Shown piece by piece: positions 1 through 6,487 of a stretch of DNA of 7,330 nt. How positions within the stretch are numbered: position 1 is the stretch's first letter; each line of letters begins with the position of its first letter. The stretch lies in the NCBI GenBank assembly GCA_026990815.1, contig JALXCS010000093.1:1-7330 (forward strand), written 5' to 3'. The notes under the pieces are model-generated. The model did not search any database. It had not been told where the DNA came from and worked only from the letters and a program-made list of their open reading frames with translations. Source of the DNA: Methylomonas sp. Lineage in GTDB: Bacteria > Pseudomonadota > Gammaproteobacteria > Methylococcales > Methylomonadaceae. The position numbers and the translations under genes are program-made.

Positions 1-33
1 AACTTTGTCATTATTGGGTTAATGATGAAAAAC

Positions 34-52
34 AGAAACCTGTTTGGTTTCT
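34..52 (+). terminator. Small hairpin before flaG, possible terminator of the upstream gene
   Basis: AGAAACC and GGTTTCT form a perfect 7-bp stem around a 5-base TGTTT loop. The following bases are AT-rich, with a short T run at 63-67 rather than directly after the stem, so it is not a classic intrinsic terminator. In this type of flagellar locus a flagellin gene usually lies upstream of flaG, and a stem here would fit the end of that unit. That neighbour lies outside the window, so the role is inferred. Confidence 0.35.
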
Positions 53-74
53 ATATTAATACGTTTTTAACACA

Positions 75-539
75 ATGGTGAATATGATGGCGAGTGAAAT
101 TACAAGTACACAAGCTGCTTCGCCGGTAAAGATTCAACAACATTTTAATCCAGATCGGGTTGCAAATCAGCCCGATATGACTTCTGAAAAATCAGCACCG
201 GAATCTTCGGATTCAGTGCTAACTAAAGAAGGTCTTAACCAGATTAAACAAGGAATTGCTGAAGACAAACAACTGGCTTTAACAGATTTGGCTGCCAAAG
301 CTGAAGAAGCGAAAAATGAAGATCAATTAACCGATAAGATCGCACAATTGAATGACTACACTCAACGTATCAACAGGGAAATACAATTCAGTGTGGATGA
401 AGGGACAGATCGAACAGTTGTTAAAGTAATTGACTCAAAAACTGATGAAGTGATCCGGCAGATTCCATCTGAAGAGGTTTTGAGAATTACCGAATCAATG
501 GAGAATTTTTCCGGGATGTTGTTGCAAGAACAAGCATAA
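75..539 (+). CDS. flaG: Flagellar protein FlaG
   Basis: FlaG family protein of up to 154 residues. In polar flagellates it lies between flagellin and fliD genes and affects filament length; its biochemical role is poorly defined. The first 85 residues or so are polar and low in complexity, rich in Ser, Gln, Lys and Glu, as is usual for the variable FlaG N-terminus. The conserved part is the last 65 residues: a stretch around QFSVDEGTDRTVVKVID followed by DEVIRQIPSEEVLRI, the family signature. In-frame ATGs lie at 75, 84 and 87. Only the third is preceded by a plausible ribosome site (GGTGA at 77-81, 5-base spacing), giving a protein beginning MASEIT, so the true start may be 87. fliD follows after 20 bases, which suggests one operon. 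No sigma28 or sigma54 promoter is visible in the short upstream part. Confidence 0.9.
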   Translation: MVNMMASEITSTQAASPVKIQQHFNPDRVANQPDMTSEKSAPESSDSVLTKEGLNQIKQGIAEDKQLALTDLAAKAEEAKNEDQLTDKIAQLNDYTQRINREIQFSVDEGTDRTVVKVIDSKTDEVIRQIPSEEVLRITESMENFSGMLLQEQA

Positions 540-559
540 TTGAATTAAGAGGCAGATAA

Positions 560-1897
560 ATGGCTGGCATACAAGCGCCGGGGATTGGTTCCGGTTTAGA
601 TATTAACGGTATTGTTACCAAGTTAATGGAACTGGAACGTCAGCCAATAAAGCAACTGGAAAGAAAAGAATCAACCATTAATAATCAAATCAGCGCCTAC
701 GGACAACTAAAAAGTAAGGTTGCTGATTTTCAGACGGCAATGGAGAATTTAGGTTCTGCTGAAAAATTCAGAATATATGCAGCCAAGTCAACCGATGAAG
801 ATATATTGGGTATTTCTGCTTCGAGTTCTGCTGCAAAAGGTATTTTTTCGGTTGAAGTAAAACGCATTGCTGAAAATCACAAACTTGCTTCTGATGCTCA
901 GACTGATGCGGATACTACCCGGTTCGGTTCTGCTTCACCGATGACAATACAGGTAGGTGACGATTCTTTTGATGTTGCTGTTGATGGCAAAACCTTGCAG
1001 GAAATCAGGGATGAAATTAATAAAGCCACGGATAATAAAGGTGTTACTGCTTCAATTTTACACGATGACCAGGGTTATCGACTATTGTTGACAGGAAATG
1101 AAACCGGCAGCAAAAACTTTCTTCAATTAAGCAACGCGCCATTTGCAATGAATACAATTAATGAAGATCGCGATGGTAACAGCACATTTGAAGCTGCTGA
1201 TCTTGATGCAGTCATGCTGTTTGAAAATAATTTTACTGTAACAAGGTCTTCCAACTCAGTTGGCGATCTGATTGATGGCGTAACTCTGGACATAAAAAAA
1301 CCGGGGTCTGTTGTTATTGATATTAATCGGGACGATGAGGCAATTAAGGAAAATGTGCAGGCGTTTGCCGATGCTTTCAACGCTTTGAAAGATGAGATAA
1401 AAAATCAGCGGCAAGGACAACTTGAAGCGGATAGTACGTTAAGCAGTATTGAATCCCGTATGTTAAGTGTTTTGAATTCAGGGAATTCAATTACTGATTC
1501 GAGTTTTAAATTTTTATCCGAAGTAGGGCTTGCTGTTGATAAGCAAGGACAAATGAAGTTGGATAGCAGTTTGTTTACCAAGCAAATGAATACGGATTTT
1601 TCATCAGTGGTTAACTTGTTTTCGGTAAAGGACGAAGGTTTTGCATCCCGATTGGAGTCAGTTGCAAAATCAATTCTGGAATCGGATGGTTTGATTGATG
1701 GACGGGAAGATGGTTTAAGAAAAAGGCTTGATCGTATTAGTGATCGAAAAATTCAAATGGAAGCAAGACTGGAAAGTACTGAAAGAAGGCTTAGAAAGCA
1801 ATTTGCGGCAATGGATTCATTTGTTGCTCAAATGAATTCAACAGGTTCTTATTTAACCCAGCAGCTTTCTTTAATCGGCAATATCGGTAGAAAATAA
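560..1897 (+). CDS. fliD: Flagellar hook-associated protein 2 (filament cap, FliD)
   Basis: FliD forms the oligomeric cap at the filament tip and guides folding and insertion of exported flagellin. At 445 residues it is slightly shorter than enteric FliD (about 470). The N-terminal D0/D1 segment starts with the typical GIGSGLDINGIVTKLM (residues 8-23), followed by a heptad-rich helix to about residue 65. Residues 130-185 resemble a flagellin_IN-type motif (DGKTLQEIRDEIN ... GYRLLLTG). The C-terminal half has the usual VGDLIDGVTLDI stretch (234-245), ADSTL (290-294) and a long coiled-coil end finishing in MNSTGSYLTQQLSLIG, as in other FliD proteins. No signal peptide is present, consistent with type III export. 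The start is supported by AAGAGG at 547-552, seven bases before the ATG. It sits in the flaG-fliD-fliS-fliT order common in gammaproteobacteria. Confidence 0.97.
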   Translation: MAGIQAPGIGSGLDINGIVTKLMELERQPIKQLERKESTINNQISAYGQLKSKVADFQTAMENLGSAEKFRIYAAKSTDEDILGISASSSAAKGIFSVEVKRIAENHKLASDAQTDADTTRFGSASPMTIQVGDDSFDVAVDGKTLQEIRDEINKATDNKGVTASILHDDQGYRLLLTGNETGSKNFLQLSNAPFAMNTINEDRDGNSTFEAADLDAVMLFENNFTVTRSSNSVGDLIDGVTLDIKKPGSVVIDINRDDEAIKENVQAFADAFNALKDEIKNQRQGQLEADSTLSSIESRMLSVLNSGNSITDSSFKFLSEVGLAVDKQGQMKLDSSLFTKQMNTDFSSVVNLFSVKDEGFASRLESVAKSILESDGLIDGREDGLRKRLDRISDRKIQMEARLESTERRLRKQFAAMDSFVAQMNSTGSYLTQQLSLIGNIGRK

Positions 1898-1913
1898 TTT
1901 TAAAGAGGTAAAA

Positions 1914-2324
1914 ATGGTAGCTTTAAGTAGTGCAATCGAATCGTATAGTAAACATGCCGTAGCTTCTGAAGCAATAGAGGCTTCTCCACATCGTATAATT
2001 CAAATGTTAATGGATGGTTTTATGGAGAGGGTAGCTTATGCCAAAGGGCATATTGAAAGAGGTGATTTGCCTGAAAAAAGTAAATATATCAGTAAGGCAA
2101 TAGGAATTGTCAATGGCTTGAGAAGCTGTCTAGACATGGAAAAAGGTAATGAGATTGCTCAGAACTTGAATGATCTTTATGACTACATGAACCGTCGTTT
2201 AATTGAAGCGAATTCAAGTAACGATGCTGCAATTCTCTCCGAGGTTCAGTCATTGATGGCTGAAGTCAAACAAGGCTGGGATGCGATTCCTGAAGAATAT
2301 AAATATCATCAAAAACTGGGGTAG
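1914..2324 (+). CDS. fliS: Flagellar secretion chaperone FliS
   Basis: FliS binds the C-terminal helix of newly made flagellin in the cytoplasm, blocks early polymerisation and hands it to the export gate. The product is 136 residues, the usual family size, predicted all-helical. The N-terminal Tyr motif (SAIESYSKHAV, residues 6-16), the helix SPHRIIQMLMDGFMERV and the segment around YDYMNRRLIEAN are all characteristic of FliS. An excellent ribosome site, AAAGAGGT at 1902-1909, precedes the ATG by four bases. The gene begins 16 bases after the fliD stop and is followed four bases later by the probable GTG of the fliT-like gene, so translational coupling along the operon is likely. Confidence 0.96.
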   Translation: MVALSSAIESYSKHAVASEAIEASPHRIIQMLMDGFMERVAYAKGHIERGDLPEKSKYISKAIGIVNGLRSCLDMEKGNEIAQNLNDLYDYMNRRLIEANSSNDAAILSEVQSLMAEVKQGWDAIPEEYKYHQKLG

Positions 2325-2328
2325 GCCA

Positions 2329-2628
2329 GTGAGTCAGGAAACCTTCGCTCAGATATTGGAGTTGACAGATCAAATGTTAAATAGTGCAAAGGAAGCACAG
2401 TGGGATGATTTATTTTCTCTGGAAAAACATCGTGATGGTTTAATCAAGAAATACTTTGTCGACACTCTGCTAAAAGATGAAATGTTAGCCGATTCTGTCC
2501 GTCAGGTGTTGAAAAAAGATCAGCAAATACAAAACGAGGTGCGTCAGGAACGAGACCGCCTGGCACAGGAATTAAAGAAAGTAACACAAGGAAAAAATGC
2601 AGTAAAAAGTTATGCTACTGTTGGATAG
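2329..2628 (+). CDS. fliT: FliT-like flagellar export chaperone (GTG start)
   Basis: This small, charged, helical protein has the size, position and pattern expected of FliT, the chaperone that binds the FliD cap protein before export. A first helix (LELTDQMLNSAKEAQWDDLF) is followed by a SLEKHRDGLIKKYF segment typical of the family and a basic, coiled C-terminal helix ending in GKNAVKSYATVG. The longest reading runs from an ATG at 2281, but that overlaps fliS by 44 bases and adds 16 residues (MRFLKNINII...) that do not look like FliT. The GTG at 2329, four bases after the fliS stop and seven after GGGG at 2318-2321, gives a natural 99-residue protein and is preferred. FliT is poorly conserved, so the family call rests partly on location after fliS. 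The stop lies three bases from the end of the convergent ypjD. Confidence 0.8.
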   Translation: MSQETFAQILELTDQMLNSAKEAQWDDLFSLEKHRDGLIKKYFVDTLLKDEMLADSVRQVLKKDQQIQNEVRQERDRLAQELKKVTQGKNAVKSYATVG

Positions 2629-2631
2629 AAA

Positions 2632-3423
2632 TCACTGAAGAATAAACTCATAAACCAGTTTACTGCCAAAGTAAGCAAGTAATAATGCGCCAAAGCCTAG
2701 CAATGTCCATCGAATCGCAGTTTGGCCACGCCACCCATAAAGAGACCGGCCAGCAAGTAATCCAGAAAAAATAATCCAGGCCAGGATTGAAAGAATGGTT
2801 TTATGTCCCAGATGTTGGGCAAACAGATCTTCAACAAAAAGAAAACCGCTTACTAACGACACGGTCAAAAAGGCCAGGCCCGTTGCAATCATTTGAAATA
2901 ATAATGATTCCATGGTTTGCAATGGCGGCAGTGACAGGACAAACCATTTTGGCTGATGTTTCTTGAGTTGGTGATCTTGAAAAGCCAAAAGCAATGCTTG
3001 AAACGCTGCAATATTCAAAAGACTGAAAGCGATAATGGAGCTGAAAATGTGGATATGCATTTTCCAGTCTGATGATTGTAGATTATGCGAATTTTCCGGG
3101 AATAAAATACTGCCGCCCAGCATTATTGCTGCCAGAGGGAAAACAGCCAAGCCGAGTTTTTCAACTGGCTGGGAAATGGCTGCTGTCAATAATATCAATG
3201 CAACCAAAAGTGAAACAATGGAAGCCGTATAAAAGAAACTGAAGCTGACGGCTCCCAGTTCCAGAATATTATTCGCGTGATAACTAAAATGAAGAATGAC
3301 AGCAAGCCAGGCACTGTAAAGAGAATAAGGTCTGCCTGACTTGTTTTTAATCTCTATAAAAATCAATAGACTGCTGATTAAGTAGGCAAAGCAAGCGAAA
3401 CTACCAAGTAATAAGGGATTCAT
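2632..3423 (-). CDS. ypjD: YpjD-type inner-membrane protein, cytochrome c assembly (CcsA-like) family
   Basis: A 263-residue polytopic membrane protein with about eight hydrophobic segments, starting at residue 1 with no cleavable signal. It matches the YpjD branch of the CcsA/CcmC superfamily, whose members handle haem during cytochrome c maturation; the role of YpjD itself is not settled. Conserved elements include the histidine-bearing helix KMHIHIFSSIIAFSLL (121-136; His123 and His125), the link PPLQTMESLLFQMIATG, GHKTILSILAW (206-216, His207) and the terminal WRGQTAIRW ... AYFGSKLV that closes YpjD proteins. His45 and His49 are further possible ligands. There is no clear Shine-Dalgarno before the ATG. 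In many gammaproteobacteria ypjD neighbours ffh; here it follows cysN by 61 bases on the same strand, so read-through from cysDN is possible. Confidence 0.85.
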   Translation of the reverse strand: MNPLLLGSFACFAYLISSLLIFIEIKNKSGRPYSLYSAWLAVILHFSYHANNILELGAVSFSFFYTASIVSLLVALILLTAAISQPVEKLGLAVFPLAAIMLGGSILFPENSHNLQSSDWKMHIHIFSSIIAFSLLNIAAFQALLLAFQDHQLKKHQPKWFVLSLPPLQTMESLLFQMIATGLAFLTVSLVSGFLFVEDLFAQHLGHKTILSILAWIIFSGLLAGRSLYGWRGQTAIRWTLLGFGALLLAYFGSKLVYEFILQ

Positions 3424-3445
3424 TGTTCTGTTTAGAATGATAATT

Positions 3446-3457
3446 GTTTTCGAAAAC
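3446..3457. repeat. 12-bp perfect palindrome between cysN and ypjD
   Basis: GTTTTCGAAAAC is a perfect 12-bp palindrome in the 61-base gap between cysN and ypjD. It has no loop and no following T tract, so it is a poor terminator. It could be an operator-like site or chance in AT-rich DNA. Confidence 0.3.
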
Positions 3458-3484
3458 CCCTGTTCTATATTCTACGTGAGTGGT

Positions 3485-5113
3485 TTAAAAAATAATTTTT
3501 TGAGATTTTAAGGATACTAGGATTCGTTCATAGCTGTTTTTTTCTGTATCAAATTGCATATCCAAAGAATTTTCAGAGCAACCCGGACATAATACAATCA
3601 AACCGGCATGTTTGAGAATTTCAATATGTCCAGCTTGACTTTTATCCTGATTTTCAAGAATTGTTGCTGCGTGGCCTGTATCAAACAGTTTTCTTTCCAG
3701 TTGTAGGGCAGCCTCTTCAGAATTTTCACCTGTCAATCCGATTGCAACCGCTTTTTGGCAAAATCGTGCGCAGCGTTCTTCAGAGGTGACATGGGTGAAG
3801 CTGGATTCATCGCTGCTGCCAGAAATCATCCCTGCACCAACAGTAACATTAGTCAACCGATCAATAATTATAAATGATCCTGTGCCTTTGCTTGTTTGAT
3901 AGGGATCAAAAACAACTGGAGCATTGACAGAGACAGTGCAAGAAGCAATTTCGTTAAGATGCAGTTCTGTTGCCGGAAACTGCTCAAGGGTATTAACGTC
4001 AATCCGGTGATCAATTTTTGAAATGGACCCAGGGACACTGCGGGTCGCCAGTTTAATTATATATTGGCGACCAGGAGTCATGGTTTGTTCAGCCATCCAG
4101 ACGATGGTAGCCTGAAATGAATCGGCAACAGTTGGCCTGGTTTTAGTAATAATCAAATCTCCCCTGCTGACATCAATTTCATCTTCCAGGGTAAATGTGA
4201 CGGCCATTGGCGGAAAAGCCTGTTCAAGATCACCATCATAAGTCACGATGGACTTTATCTTGCTGGTCTTGCCGGATGGTAATACTGTAATGGGGTCGCC
4301 TTTATGGAATACGCCTGAGGCGATGGTTCCACAGAAACCGCGAAAATCCAGATTTGGACGATTGACATATTGGACAGGCATCCGCGGATCGGTAAAATTT
4401 TTATCAGTATTAATTTCGATGGTATTTAAGGTTTCCATCATGGGTTTACCCGTAAACCAGAGCATATTGTCACTTTTATTGACAACATTATCGCCTTGTA
4501 AAGCTGACATCGGGATAAAATGGATATCGGTGAGATTTAGTTTTTCAGCAAATTCTAGATAATCTTTCTGAATTTTTTGGAAGGTTTCTTCGCTGAATTC
4601 AACCAGGTCCATTTTATTGATGGCGACAACGATATGCTTGATGCCTAATAATGAAGCGATAAAACTATGTCTGCGGGTTTGGGTTTGGACACCGTAGCGG
4701 GCGTCAATCAAAATGACAGCAAGATCACACGTTGAGGCCCCGGTTGCCATATTACGGGTGTATTGTTCGTGGCCTGGGGTGTCGGCAATAATAAATTTTC
4801 GCGTTGACGTCGAAAAATAGCGATAGGCAACATCAATAGTAATACCTTGCTCACGTTCAGCTTGTAAACCATCAACCAGCAATGCCAGATCAATTGTGCC
4901 TGCGCCGGTTGTTCCGGATTTGACGCTATCGGCTTGAACAGCAGCCAGTTGATCTTCGTAAATCATTTTGGAATCATGAAGCAAACGGCCAATTAGCGTG
5001 CTTTTGCCATCATCGACATTGCCGCAGGTTAAAAAGCGCAATAATTCCTTGCGTTCATGTTGGTCCAGATAGGCATTAATATCGGTACTGATTAATTCTG
5101 ATTGGTGCGACAT
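3485..5113 (-). CDS. cysN: Sulfate adenylyltransferase, large GTPase subunit, with degenerate CysC-like C-terminus
   Basis: CysN is the regulatory GTPase of assimilatory ATP sulfurylase: with CysD it makes adenylylsulfate (APS) from ATP and sulfate, and GTP hydrolysis drives the reaction. The EF-Tu-like G domain is complete: G1 GNVDDGKST (31-39), G2 around GITIDVAYRYF (90-100), G3 DTPGH (111-115), G4 NKMD (166-169) and G5-like SAL (203-205). Two beta-barrel domains follow to about residue 430 (FRGFCGTIASG, RSVPGSISKIDHRIDVNTLE, GTGSFIIIDRLTNVTVGAGMI). Enteric CysN ends near residue 475; this protein has 542. Residues 441-542 resemble an APS kinase domain that has lost its nucleotide site (see the separate entry). 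No good Shine-Dalgarno lies before the ATG. Upstream, between it and cysD, is a large palindromic insertion, so cysN translation may depend on transcript read-through from cysD. Confidence 0.97.
   Translation of the reverse strand: MSHQSELISTDINAYLDQHERKELLRFLTCGNVDDGKSTLIGRLLHDSKMIYEDQLAAVQADSVKSGTTGAGTIDLALLVDGLQAEREQGITIDVAYRYFSTSTRKFIIADTPGHEQYTRNMATGASTCDLAVILIDARYGVQTQTRRHSFIASLLGIKHIVVAINKMDLVEFSEETFQKIQKDYLEFAEKLNLTDIHFIPMSALQGDNVVNKSDNMLWFTGKPMMETLNTIEINTDKNFTDPRMPVQYVNRPNLDFRGFCGTIASGVFHKGDPITVLPSGKTSKIKSIVTYDGDLEQAFPPMAVTFTLEDEIDVSRGDLIITKTRPTVADSFQATIVWMAEQTMTPGRQYIIKLATRSVPGSISKIDHRIDVNTLEQFPATELHLNEIASCTVSVNAPVVFDPYQTSKGTGSFIIIDRLTNVTVGAGMISGSSDESSFTHVTSEERCARFCQKAVAIGLTGENSEEAALQLERKLFDTGHAATILENQDKSQAGHIEILKHAGLIVLCPGCSENSLDMQFDTEKNSYERILVSLKSQKIIF
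3488..3793 (-). other. Vestigial APS kinase (CysC) domain at the C-terminus of CysN
   Basis: Residues 441-542 of CysN follow the linker style of bifunctional CysN/CysC (NodQ-type) proteins: HVTSEERCARFCQKAVAIGLTG corresponds to the usual V.KEERAARFGQKPATIWLTG. Then the P-loop (normally GLSGSGKST) reads GENSEEA, with no Gly-Lys-Ser/Thr. QLERKLFDTGHAATILE matches the LEKRLFD.GR.VTVLDGD stretch, but DGD and the following NRDLGFS are missing. KHAGLIVLCPG matches DAGLIVITAF. FDTEKNSYERILVSLKSQKII matches the very end of CysC (LDT...S.EE....I..YL...GII). About half of a normal CysC (about 200 residues) is missing internally. The reading frame is open, so it is translated, but it cannot be an active kinase of the known mechanism. 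The alignment is by eye. Confidence 0.75.
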
Positions 5114-5167
5114 GTTTTGTGGAATAAATCTATTGTTGGTGTATGGGATATCTTGTTTCTTTCCAGA

Positions 5168-5170
5168 TTA
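5168..5170. repeat. Left TTA of the probable target-site duplication
   Basis: TTA directly abuts the left GGAGTCG end of the palindromic element. It matches the TTA at 5350-5352 beyond the right end. A 3-bp match alone is weak, but its exact placement at symmetric ends makes it credible. Confidence 0.5.
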
Positions 5171-5349
5171 GGAGTCGTTCGGAAATAACTTGAACATCTC
5201 GCATCTCATCTTTAGGCCATCTTTGACCGATCGTCAATCGCAAAATCCTCAACGTAGCCCTGCTACGCCTGCGGTTTTTCTCAATCCGATCGGCCAAACC
5301 TGACCTAAATCTGAGCGCGATATTGTCCAACTTATTTCCGGACGACTCC
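5171..5349. mobile_element. MITE-like 179-bp palindromic element inserted between cysD and cysN
   Basis: The two ends form long terminal inverted repeats: GGAGTCGTTCGGAAATAA on the left and, reverse-complemented, GGAGTCGTCCGGAAATAA on the right. Homology continues inwards to the exact centre, where CGTAGC (5253-5258) and GCTACG (5262-5267) pair around CCT. Compared without gaps, about 58 of 89 positions match between arms (counted by eye), with conserved blocks at the ends, at TTTAGG and CCGATCG, and at the centre. TTA lies directly outside both ends (5168-5170 and 5350-5352), a likely 3-bp target duplication. It encodes no transposase, so it would be non-autonomous, mobilised by an IS elsewhere. 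Transcribed with cysDN it would fold into one long hairpin. The alternative is a large chromosomal intergenic repeat of the REP/ERIC kind. Confidence 0.8.
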
Positions 5350-5352
5350 TTA
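5350..5352. repeat. Right TTA of the probable target-site duplication, also the cysD stop codon
   Basis: TTA on the plus strand is TAA on the cysD strand and is the cysD stop. CysD ends in KKREGYF, the normal end of the family, so the element went in exactly at the stop and the duplication kept it. Confidence 0.5.
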
Positions 5353-6258
5353 GAAATAACCTTCACGTTTTTTCTGTTCCATTGAGCCGGCCTGGTCATG
5401 GTCGATTAAACGGCCCTGGCGTTCAGAGGTTGTAGTCAATAACATTTCCTGAATGATTTCTGGTAATGTCTTAGCCGATGACTCAACCGCACCAGTTAAA
5501 GGGTAACAGCCCAGGGTACGAAATCGAACCGTTTTCATTTCGATTTTATCGTCTGCCTCAATTGGCATTCTGTCGTCATCAACCATAATTAACATGCCGT
5601 CTTTATTGATCACGGGACGTTCTTTGGCGAAATATAATGGCACAATAGGGATATTTTCCAGATGAATATATTGCCAGATATCCAGCTCAGTCCAGTTTGA
5701 AAGTGGAAAAACCCGGATGCTTTCGCCTTTGTCAATTTTACCGTTGTAGATATTCCATAATTCGGGACGTTGGTTTTTAGGGTCCCAGCGATGATTTTTA
5801 TCTCGAAATGAATAAACGCGTTCTTTCGCCCGGGATTTTTCCTCATCACGCCGGGCACCACCGAAAGCTGCATCAAACTGGTGTTTATCCAGGGCCTGCT
5901 TAAGGGAATCGGTTTTCATCACATCCGTATGTTTTTTGCTGCCGTGTGTAAAGGGACCAATACCCTGGTTAACTCCTTCTTCATTAATATGGACGATGAG
6001 TTCAAGCCCTAGATCATTAATGAGTTTATCCCTGAACGAGATCATTTCCTTGAATTTCCAGGTGGTGTCCACATGCATCAAAGGGAAGGGTGGTTTGCCT
6101 GGGTAAAAAGCTTTCATTGCCAAATGCAACATTACTGCAGAATCCTTGCCGATTGAATACAGCATGACAGGACGATCAAATTCAGCAGCAACTTCTCGGA
6201 TAATATGGATGCTTTCTGCTTCCAATTGTTTGAGATGGGTTAATTTATAATCAGTCAT
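5350..6258 (-). CDS. cysD: Sulfate adenylyltransferase, small catalytic subunit
   Basis: CysD is the catalytic, PP-loop subunit of ATP sulfurylase; it transfers AMP from ATP to sulfate, giving APS for assimilation to cysteine. At 302 residues it equals the length of the enterobacterial protein and aligns with it from end to end. Visible signatures are the N-terminal LTHLKQLEAESIHIIREV (6-23), the PP-loop SIGKDS (35-40), HVDTTWKFKEM (62-72), the basic AFGGARRDEEKSRAKER (131-147), WDPKNQRPELW (158-168), FPLSNWTELDIWQYI (184-198) and RFRTLGCYPLTGAVES (245-260). It ends in the expected SMEQKKREGYF. The ATG is chosen by homology; no strong Shine-Dalgarno precedes it. It is first in a cysD-cysN unit, with a sigma70-like promoter about 135 bases upstream. 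The stop codon abuts the palindromic insertion. Confidence 0.98.
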   Translation of the reverse strand: MTDYKLTHLKQLEAESIHIIREVAAEFDRPVMLYSIGKDSAVMLHLAMKAFYPGKPPFPLMHVDTTWKFKEMISFRDKLINDLGLELIVHINEEGVNQGIGPFTHGSKKHTDVMKTDSLKQALDKHQFDAAFGGARRDEEKSRAKERVYSFRDKNHRWDPKNQRPELWNIYNGKIDKGESIRVFPLSNWTELDIWQYIHLENIPIVPLYFAKERPVINKDGMLIMVDDDRMPIEADDKIEMKTVRFRTLGCYPLTGAVESSAKTLPEIIQEMLLTTTSERQGRLIDHDQAGSMEQKKREGYF

Positions 6259-6391
6259 CAGAAAATATTGATTGGGTAAGAAAGGTTTTATTACAAGGGC
6301 TTTGAAGAAGACAGGACAATAAAAAATGGAATATTACGATTTTAAGTTGTCAAGACCTTACCCGAAACACGCCTTTTACATTTAATCCCTC
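6259..6391 (-). other. Long predicted 5' leader of cysDN
   Basis: If transcription starts about 7 bases after the -10 box at 6392-6397, the cysD message has an untranslated leader of roughly 125 bases. It contains one 7-bp inverted repeat, GGGTAAG (6274-6280) with CTTACCC (6357-6363), which could close a large loop. It also contains a perfect TTGACA on the minus strand (6348-6353), but the matching -10 is poor. I recognise no known riboswitch. Confidence 0.3.
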
Positions 6392-6420
6392 ATTATAAAT
6401 TTATACCAATACTTAGGCAA
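6392..6420 (-). promoter_or_regulatory. Sigma70-like promoter for cysD
   Basis: On the minus strand TTGCCT (6420-6415) is followed, after exactly 17 bases, by a perfect TATAAT (6397-6392). The spacer is AT-rich. It points to cysD, with a predicted start near 6385. In related bacteria cysDN is activated by CysB, which binds AT-rich DNA next to the -35; that DNA is AT-rich here, but the loose CysB motif cannot be called. Confidence 0.55.
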
Positions 6421-6468
6421 TTTTGATTTGCAAGTGATTAATTACGAAATAAAAATTACATCTTAACT

Positions 6469-6487
6469 CGTCTATTTTTAATAGACG
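6469..6487. repeat. Perfect 7-bp-stem hairpin, possible operator or old terminator
   Basis: CGTCTAT and ATAGACG pair perfectly around TTTTA. It lies about 50 bases upstream of the cysD -35 on that gene's strand and 252 bases before the FNR-like ATG. It is not followed by a T run on either strand, so it suits a protein-binding palindrome better than an intrinsic terminator. Function unknown. Confidence 0.45.

Noticed and set aside
1..74. Sigma28 or sigma54 flagellar promoter before flaG
   Set aside because: No GCCGATAA-type -10 and no GG-N10-GC element could be found in the short upstream stretch; the promoter may lie outside the window.
1123..1380. 85-codon minus-strand ORF inside fliD
   Set aside because: It lies antisense to a well-conserved fliD reading frame, with a composition that mirrors it.
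3035..3232. 65-codon plus-strand ORF inside ypjD
   Set aside because: It is antisense to the conserved His-containing helices of YpjD and has no supporting features.
3446..3457. Intrinsic terminator after cysN
   Set aside because: The palindrome GTTTTCGAAAAC has no loop, almost no GC in the stem and no T run after it.
4248..4893. ORFs of 104 codons (plus strand, 4248-4562) and 61 codons (minus strand, 4708-4893) within cysN
   Set aside because: Both are shadows of the conserved CysN frame and show no family features or ribosome sites.
5171..5349. CRISPR repeat or tRNA-like structure in the cysD-cysN gap
   Set aside because: There is one large inverted repeat rather than spaced direct repeats, and no tRNA cloverleaf or TTCRANY arm.
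5130..5399. 89-codon minus-strand ORF spanning the cysD end and the cysD-cysN gap
   Set aside because: It overlaps the cysD end in another frame and most of it is the palindromic element read through by chance; there is no ribosome site or recognisable domain.
5610..5876. 88-codon minus-strand ORF inside cysD
   Set aside because: It is an alternate frame of a full-length, highly conserved CysD.
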